From Sinotaia quadrata (Eukaryota; Mollusca; Gastropoda; Architaenioglossa; Viviparidae), in the NCBI GenBank assembly GCA_028829895.1, contig CM054179.1:67348891-67412890 (forward strand): a stretch of DNA of 64,000 bases. Reading direction: 5' to 3'. This document shows, in pieces, positions 11,301-20,300 of the stretch. The position numbers and the translations under genes were made by a program. The notes beneath the pieces are model-generated. The model was not told the DNA's origin and did not search any database. It worked only from the letters and a program-made list of their open reading frames with translations. How positions within the stretch are numbered: position 1 is the stretch's first letter; each line of letters opens with the position of its first letter.

Positions 11301-14300
11301 CTTAAGACTGTTCTGTACATTCATGGCAGCCTTAAGACTTCTGTAGACTTTTGACAGCCTTAAGACTGTTCTCTGTAGATGCATGACAGCCTTACGACTT
11401 TTATGTAGACTTGTGACAGTCATAAGACTGTTCTCTGCAGACTTGTGACAGCTTTAAGACTGTTTCTCTATAGACTCATGAATGACACTTAAGACTGTTC
11501 TTTGTAGACTCATGACAACCTTAAGACTGTTCTCTGTAGACTCATGACAACCTTGAGAGATGTTCTCTGTAGACTCATGACAACCTTAAGGCTGTTCTCT
11601 GTAGATTCATGACAACCTTGGGACTATTCTGTTCTACTCTGAAGCTTTGTTATTGTTTGGTTGTGTTATAAAGCTTTTTGATAGCCATTCATGTTTAGTC
11701 TAACTTTAGATGTTTCTAATGTCATTGGATAGTCTCATGTCTGTTTTATTTGGTTTGAGAAAAATTCTTGAAGGTCATGGTAGGTTCAAACAGTTCTAGA
11801 ATCTATTGCAACTTCCAACAAATTCTGAGCCCTGTCAGGCTCCGATTGTCTATACATACATGGACACATGGCACTGCAAAGCATTATGTTATACAAGTAA
11901 ACTCAAGATTCACAGATGTGAAGAATTTACTGTTTTGCAAGATTTATTGCACTCTGTGATCTATTTCCTGGAGCATCTCATACACATGGACATGCACTCG
12001 TACATGCACATAGGGTGAAAATGTAGCTTACATTGTTTCTTTTATTTTGTGTGATTTTAAGAGTACAGAGTCACTAGCTATAGAACATATAACATTGCCT
12101 ATCTAATTAAATTTGACTTTCAATCACATGAAATAATTAAATTTCAGTGTACATGAATGATGGAGTTATTACATTGCTCTTCTGTCAGTTTACTGCAGTC
12201 TTTGTGCACCTCTGTTTCCAGGTAATGTTTTCATGTTCTTTTTATGTTTTGTTGAGGCAAGTTTTTACTAGGATGTGGCAAGTTTATTTGAAACTGTTAT
12301 TTTGAACAATAAAAGAATTCATGTTTAGATGCTTGCATTGACTATAAAAGAATTCATATTTAGGGATTTATGGCAAATCTTTGATTATAAAAGAATTCAT
12401 ACTGAGAACTTATTGTTGAAAATTTCATACATAAGGTAATCTATACTAAAAGACATCCTTAGTTTTGCTGTGACTTTATTAGAATTTGTATCTAGAGCTG
12501 TCTGTGACAGTAAAAGAATTCCTTCTCATGAATTTTTTTCTGACTCTTAAAAGAATTCATACATAGGATTTTATATACCTGTAAAAGAATTCATATATAG
12601 GGTTTTATATGCCTATAAAAGAATTCATATGTAGGATTTTATATGCCTATAAAAGAATTAATACATAGGATTTTATATGCCTATAAAAGAATTCATATTT
12701 AGGACTTTCTTTGACACTAAAGAATTCATGCTTAGTGCTTTTTATGATTAAGGAAATCATAATTAGGGCATTTTCTAAGTGTTAAAGAATTCATGCTTAG
12801 GGCTTTCTATGAATGTAAAAGAATTTTATTTAGATTATTTTAACTATACAACTTAGTATATTTTGACTCAAAAGAATTCATACTTAAGGTTTTCTATGAT
12901 TGTTAAACAATTTATACTTAGGGTTTCTGTAAAAGAATTCATATTTAGGACTTTGACTTTATTTAAAATTGTACTTTTCACTAATGCCTTAATCTAAAAC
13001 ACCTTTATGAAAACATATCCTTATGTCTTCTTTTAGCTGTATTTAATTAGGTAACATCACCAGATTTTTTAAAAAGCTGTTATATACCATTTGCTTTTTC
13101 TTCATTGAAAGAGCACAGAACAGTATACAATTTAAAGATGACGGAGTACAACTAGAATCAACGCATAATTTCAAAGCTCTGCAGTACAGCTTGAATCAGT
13201 ACACAATTTACAGACCACTTAGTACAACTAGAATCAACAATTAAAGTTTAATTAATTTATCACATTTCATATATTTGAATAGCTGTCTAAGTTTAGATCA
13301 TGTTACTCCTTGATCACCATTCCAGTAACTTTTAAACTTTGAATATCTCCACTAATTTATGCTGAGCATAAATATTAATATTTATATTAACATTTCTTAG
13401 AACCATAGTAAACATCATTATGGAATTATTAGAGCATGGAAACCACTTCAAAAATGCTAGAGATTATAAGAATGATAACAGTTAAATGAATACAAAAATA
13501 GAGATAGCACTAAGTGGACAAAAACATGCATAGTTATATTATAGGTACTTTAATAATTATACTTTAGGTACATTTATAGTATGGATGACATGAATTTTGA
13601 CCACTAAATAACAAATACTTGAATGAACAGTATAAAGTTGTACATTACATAATTAGCAACATTAAATGATACATGTCTATCAGGCATTCTGATACTGATA
13701 CTTGAATAATAACAGTTACAAGACTACTTGTGGATTATGTAAATAGGTATAGAATAGATAAATAGTAACAAATACATATATAGTTATAGATTACATGAAT
13801 ACTAACAGATATATGCATAGTTATTGTTTACTTGAATACTATGAATAGTTGTAGATTAGATGTTTCACAGATATGTGAATAGTTATAGATTACATGAACA
13901 ATAGGTGATAAATGAATAACACAGATATGTGAATGGTTATAGATTTAATGAACAATAGGTGATAAATGAATAACACAGATATGTGAATAGTTATAGATTA
14001 CATGAACAATAGGTGATAAATGAATAATTATACTTGAATGTTTGTATAGTTATGTATAGCAACATGTCCATTTTTACTGCACTGCAGCTTCACAAGATGC
14101 TTGAATATTATTATTAGAATAGTGACTCCTCAGTTATATTTTTACAGTGGTTCAGGAACATACAACCAACATTTGTTTTGGTCATTAAAAATTCAGAATG
14201 TTTGAAGATACTGCTTAGAAATAATGGAATACAGTTCTTCATATTTGAAAGCTACTAAAGGAGTTTAAGTTCAAACATAAAACAGTACATTCTAAATTAT

Positions 14301-17300
14301 TTAGATTTGATTTAGGCCATCTTTTTATAATCATAAAATGTTCCTTTAATTGGATTATCTAAGTACTTTTAGGTCATATTATATGACATTTTTATATGCT
14401 TTACTTAAAGTACATACTTGTTGATAGTTTTAAGTAGATTCATCTTAAAAATATTGACATGTTATTTTTATGTTTAATATTTCAGATGACTATAATGTCC
14501 ATAAAAGAAAACTATCTCCATGGCAATGATATCTATGGCATTATTATGTACAGTCTGGCTGTGGGAGAGGTATTTAATTTTTAAAAAATTTTTTTTGGTA
14601 TCATACTTTTTTATTATAGAAATAGAATAAAAATGGGTTTGTTAATTAAGGTCAAATAAGAAATTAATTTAAATACAAATTATTCAGTCCCTACTATTGT
14701 GCACTTCACACTGTTTAATTATTCAGTCCATACTATATGCAATCCATACTACTTAATTATTCAGTCCATATTATTATGCAATCCATACTGTTATAGTCCA
14801 TACTGTTTAATTATTGTTCATAGTTTTATGCAAACATTATGTAGTCCATACTGTTGTGCAATCCTTATTATTTTATTGTGCAATCCATACCATTTTATTC
14901 AGTAGTTCATACTTTTGTGCAATCTTACTATTCTGTTATGTGTTTGATTTCAGACACTTATTATGCACTTAATAGTATTGAATTAATATTTCTAATTTTT
15001 AAATATGAATACTTTGCCAGGTCCATCATTTAAGCTATCTTCATCATCACATGAGATCAATATTCTGATTTTAAAATTGAAAAGAAAATATACTGTTACT
15101 TGTGTTTTGATATACAACATCTTAGCCCTCACCTTTGCTTTTTTATCAGTTTAAAATCAGTGCACATTGTGGTTTGTTTGAAAATGATGTAATAGCAATA
15201 TCAGTGAGTTGATTTCAGGTGCCAAAAAAAAAATGTCATTCATAAACATTTCAGAATATGAATACATTTATGTTAGGTATTTTTCTTTCCAATAAGTATA
15301 GTCTCTTTATTTGCTTTTTCACTTCAATATACATGCAGGTTTTGAGTTATGGAATTTTACATTTAGATTTCACCATATAAACTCAGATAAATTTATTCTA
15401 GCATATATGGCAGTTTATAGTTGTGAACTACCATTGGATTGACATTTACTTCATTAAATGACTGCACACACACTATTTACAGTTTGTAAACTTCCAGTTG
15501 CTTTCCGGTTTATAAACTTACATTTGCTTCACTAAATGACTGCACACACACTATTTACAGTTGTAAATTTCCAATTGACTGAACATTTACTTCACTAAAT
15601 GACTGCACACACACTATTTATAGTTGTAAATTTCCAATTGACTGAACATTTACTTCACAAAATGACTGCACAAATGAACGAGCATTTACTTCACTAAATG
15701 ACTGCGCACACACTATTTACAGTTGTAAGCTATCAATTGACTGTGCATTTATCCATTAAACACCAATGTTCAAACTAGTTTACAGTAATGACTGGGTACT
15801 TAATCTATGAAATATCTGTATTCAAACTAGAAAGCAGAATTGTTGTTTTTTCAGTTGTTGAGTGTGTTGATGTTTATCTGGTGGCTTGCTGCTCGCATTG
15901 GAAACGTTGGAGTTGTAGTTACTGGAATCAGTTTTCTTCTTCTTGCCAGTATTGTGATTGTCTCCCTTGTTCCCACCATGAAAATGTCTCCAGGTAAGCA
16001 ATTTACCACTTAACCCATTCTTTTGTACTTAATGCAAGTTTTAATATTAACATAATTGGGAGAGCAGAGTTTTCATAAACTCACCAAAATTTGACTGAAT
16101 ATTTAATCAGCTCAGTGTTAAACATGTTGTAATATATGTGACTTGCTCAAAAATTGAGTACAACATACAATCATTTGCTTTGGAGAATCTCATCATTTTA
16201 AACAATGACGTTTAAGCATTCATCTTCTATTCTATTTATAATATTGTTCAGTGTTGTTTCTATTATCTAAGTTCCACATATTAATTGTATACAGACCTCT
16301 GACCAAACCTGACTCCATGATGCAAAGGGAAGATATTTGACACTAAAGTGGTCAGTGTCCTAGTAAGTAGGATTATAGAACCTTTCCTCTCTCAGTTTTC
16401 TCTGACACCTGCCAACTTTTAAAAATCACAGTGTGGGAGATTTTTCATGTAATTTTCACAGCAGTGAAACATCCTTGCCCACTCCCACCCCCCAAATAAA
16501 ATTTTTAAAAAAATAAATAATTGCAAGATATTTTCAGAAACAAGTTAAATTTTATAGCAGAATACATTTGTTGTCAAGCATTAAATTAATAAAGAAAAAT
16601 CCCCAAACCGAATTAGACTAGCTTGTATAAAATTAACAAATTAGTAACATGACCTTGCATTAATAATAATACAATACCATTTATAACAATTTTCAGTTTA
16701 TAAAAGTTCATTAAGTATAAGGTTTATGTTTTGTTTTTGTCAACATGTCTTAAGTGGTTGAAGCTTTCTGAGCATGTTCATGTTTGTGCCTATCATCATT
16801 AGGCACAAATTTGTGGCATTCTTTATCAAAGTTATGACTTTGAGATGAATCAGATTCAAAGATTAGAATTACTATTTTTTAAGTTCATTTGCTTTTGTAT
16901 CTTTATGTGACTTATTCTGTGATGAAAAGAATAAGTTTAATTTTGGTGTAGGTTCATTGTGATAATTTTCATGAATTTTTGAGTTTTTATTTCTATATCT
17001 TTACTGTTTTAACAGAAAGATTGGTTTTAACTAATTATGCCCATCCTGGAGAAATATAGTACAGGCATAATGATAATAAAGTATGTATTTTTAGTGCAGA
17101 ATATCATTTATCTTAATCTCTAAATGTAATGCTATTGTAATTTTACCAAAGCTTCTAATACAGTGTAATACTGTCTTCTTTTAATAATGTGCAATGCATA
17201 AAAACTTACTTTTAATAAGGTATAATATATAAAAATATACTGTCTTCAACTCATTTACTCAGATTTGCTTCCTTTGAGAATTTGCAGGATTGTAAGCACT

Positions 17301-20300
17301 AATTTCATCTGATATTTAGCAACATACTTTTTACCAGGATCCCATACACACACACTACTAAATGATTGTTTGTTGTTTATCATACTTTTTTACCAGGATC
17401 TCATGAACACAGTACTAAATGTTTATCTTACTAACTTTTTATCACTCTTGGGAATCTTCTTCCCTTCTTGATTTTATTAAATTTGCTCTTGTATTTGATT
17501 AGTTTAATTTATGATTTTTATTTTCTTGTAGAGGAGATTTTTCTTAGTGAGGCTATTGTCTGTCTATTTTTAAGCGAAAAAATACTGACTCTTTTTTTTT
17601 TGTTGTAAATGGAGAAGAATGATTCAGGCCGATTGCAATGAAGTAGAAAGTCTTTGTTCTTGTGGAAATGTCAGTGGGAAGTAACTCACCCTTGTTTCCA
17701 GTTTAAAGATTTAAATAAAAGAATTATTTTGGTGGATGTGTGTCACGAGAAAAGCATGGAGCCAAAATTAATTTTTTAAATTTCACTATTCGTGCTAGAC
17801 CTCAGTGGTCTAAGGGGAATAACTCCCTGTCAAAAAACGTGATTGTGAGGGTGCACACATGCGCCAACGCGTATATATAAATGTTAAACGTTTTTATGTT
17901 CACCAAATTTCATTTAGTTTAGGGCTGATGTGTGTAGACATAGTATATGTGTATCATGTCGTGTATAAATAGATTTATATAAGGAGGATTTTATCTATCG
18001 AATGAATGCAGTTATATTCACAAATGTGTGTGCATGTGTGTATACTTATTTACGAGCAAAAGTAGGAAAGTTAGCTGATATGCATTAGAATTTGCCTAGG
18101 TAGTGGAGTATGTGCAAAATACATCACGTGCACCAGCGAGAGAAAGTCACAAGACATGAACCTTCTAGAATCTATAAGAAAGTATAAAAGGAGGAAACTA
18201 AAGGGTTAGAAAGAGAGAGTTGAAAAACACCACAACAGCGGTAACAACAGAAAAACTTTGAGATTCGCGCCCACTGCATGCCATTTAACACTGGCAACAA
18301 AGTTGAATTTTCTCTCCAGGAACATCAGACATCAAGAATGTAATGAAAGTAGGAATATCAAATTTAATTAAAGTAGGAACATCAAGAATGTAATGAAAGT
18401 AGGAACAGCAAATGTAATTAAAGTAGGAGCATCAAGAATGTAATGAAAGTAGGAACATCAAATGTAATTAAAGTAGGAACATCACGAATGCAGTGTATGT
18501 CAGAAGAGGTAGGAAGAGGGTTAGGATTTTCATGAGAATGGGATTTTTGCCTGAAGTCCTCTAGGAATATCTCTTTCCTGTTTCATCCGTCAAACGCCAA
18601 GTATCACAAACATCAAGGCAACTTGTGGCGAAGTGAAAAGTTCAATGCATCAAGACAGCTTATGTGTGCAACGTCATTTGCATACAGTTAAAGACAGACG
18701 AGTCATTCAGTCTCTCTGTCTAAGCTTCATCCTGAATGTTCTATTCCATGTGTGAAGGAGAGGGCAATTCTTGGACCAGACAAGGCCTGAAGGTGCCACA
18801 TTCACAGGCATGAGGAACATTCATTCGACAAAAGTATCATGACAGCACTTAAACATCATTGAGTCCAGCCATCTACACGGAGACTAGAGAAATTAGCGAA
18901 AGTTGTCACTATTGGCAACAGCCAAAACTACCAGACCCAGCCACTGGAGGTCTAGAACAATGATCAGAGCAGAAATCATCATTGTGAGTGATGCTATGAT
19001 TTGTGTCATCCTTCTTCAAATCATTGTTGTGAGCGACGCTACGACTTGCGTCACTCCTCTTCGAACATTCACAGTATCAGTGAGTAGAAATAGCAAATTT
19101 AGAATATCTATAGAAGATTTAAGAATAAGAACATTTATTCTTACCATTGTCAGGGTAGAAGATTTAAGAATAACATTTATTCTTACCAGGACAGATATTA
19201 TTGTAGGTGTAATATGAACTAGAATATGGTGGTAAATTCACGTTTTTTTTGTATGAATTGTTTCATGTTGGCAGTATGATTTACTGCATAGAAATTTTGT
19301 ATTTACTTTTATTTTTACTTTTTGCATTTCATCATTTTCATCTCCCCTTTCCCTAGAGTGTATGTCATTGGAAAGGTGTGTGATTGATTTAACCACTGTA
19401 TGAGAGAGACGCCCTAAGGTTAATAAAACCTCATTTATACTTTCTAAAAACTTGTTATTCACAGTTTTGAGAGGGGTGAAAGAGTTCGTATTTGTATTGT
19501 TTCGTTGCATTCGTCAGTTCATCCAGTACTCATTACAATCATATTCGCATACTTGCACGCACAGCCAATAAAACATTCCTTTGCATGACAGAATAAATTT
19601 GGGCCCCACCCAACCATCAATGGTGTATCTGTCTTGTGTCTTTTGTAACATCTAAAAGATGACTTATTACTGGCACATGTCACGGGCTGCTCACTCCTTG
19701 CAAGAGAGAGATACATCAGAGCAGCTGAATAAGATCCCCCCACATGACAATGTGGTTACAGGTTGGCAGAGGTTGGGCAGAAATGAAAAGTTAACTTTGA
19801 AGTTTTTGTAAAAGTAGAAGAACCATCACCTGTTTTACTTTTAATCCTCTTTTGGGAGAAGGAAATTTGGTAAAATGAGAAGAGACACTTTTAAGAGATT
19901 TGGGAGAGTTGGCAAGTTTGCACACATTAAACATATTCATTGATATACCAGTTTTATTGTTTTAAACTTTTCTTTGTTTTACTGTGTTTTTTAATTGACA
20001 CACACACTTGGGCATTTTTTGTTTCACACTTTATTTTATTGTTGTAGACATATTATTTATTGTTTCATACTTCGGTTTACTTTTGCACAATTAATATTAA
20101 TAGACATACTTATTATACTATTGGTTTCTAACGTTACTTCTTAGTCTTCAGATCAGTTATGATTCAGAAATTATTTAGCAGAAGTTTAGTATAAGTAATA
20201 TTTTAGGATTCCATGGGACAAATCTGTATATTTACTTGCTTTCTTCACAGCAGTGAATTCTTTTCCTCAGATAAAATATTGAACTTTTAGAGCAGCAAAT

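Noticed and set aside
10106..11423. Open frames of 72-103 codons in the long array
   Set aside because: They follow the repeat period; no domain and no initiation context.
19238..19743. Minus-strand frames of 74-90 codons in the solo LTR
   Set aside because: No gag/pol motifs; the region is better explained as LTR R/U5-like sequence.
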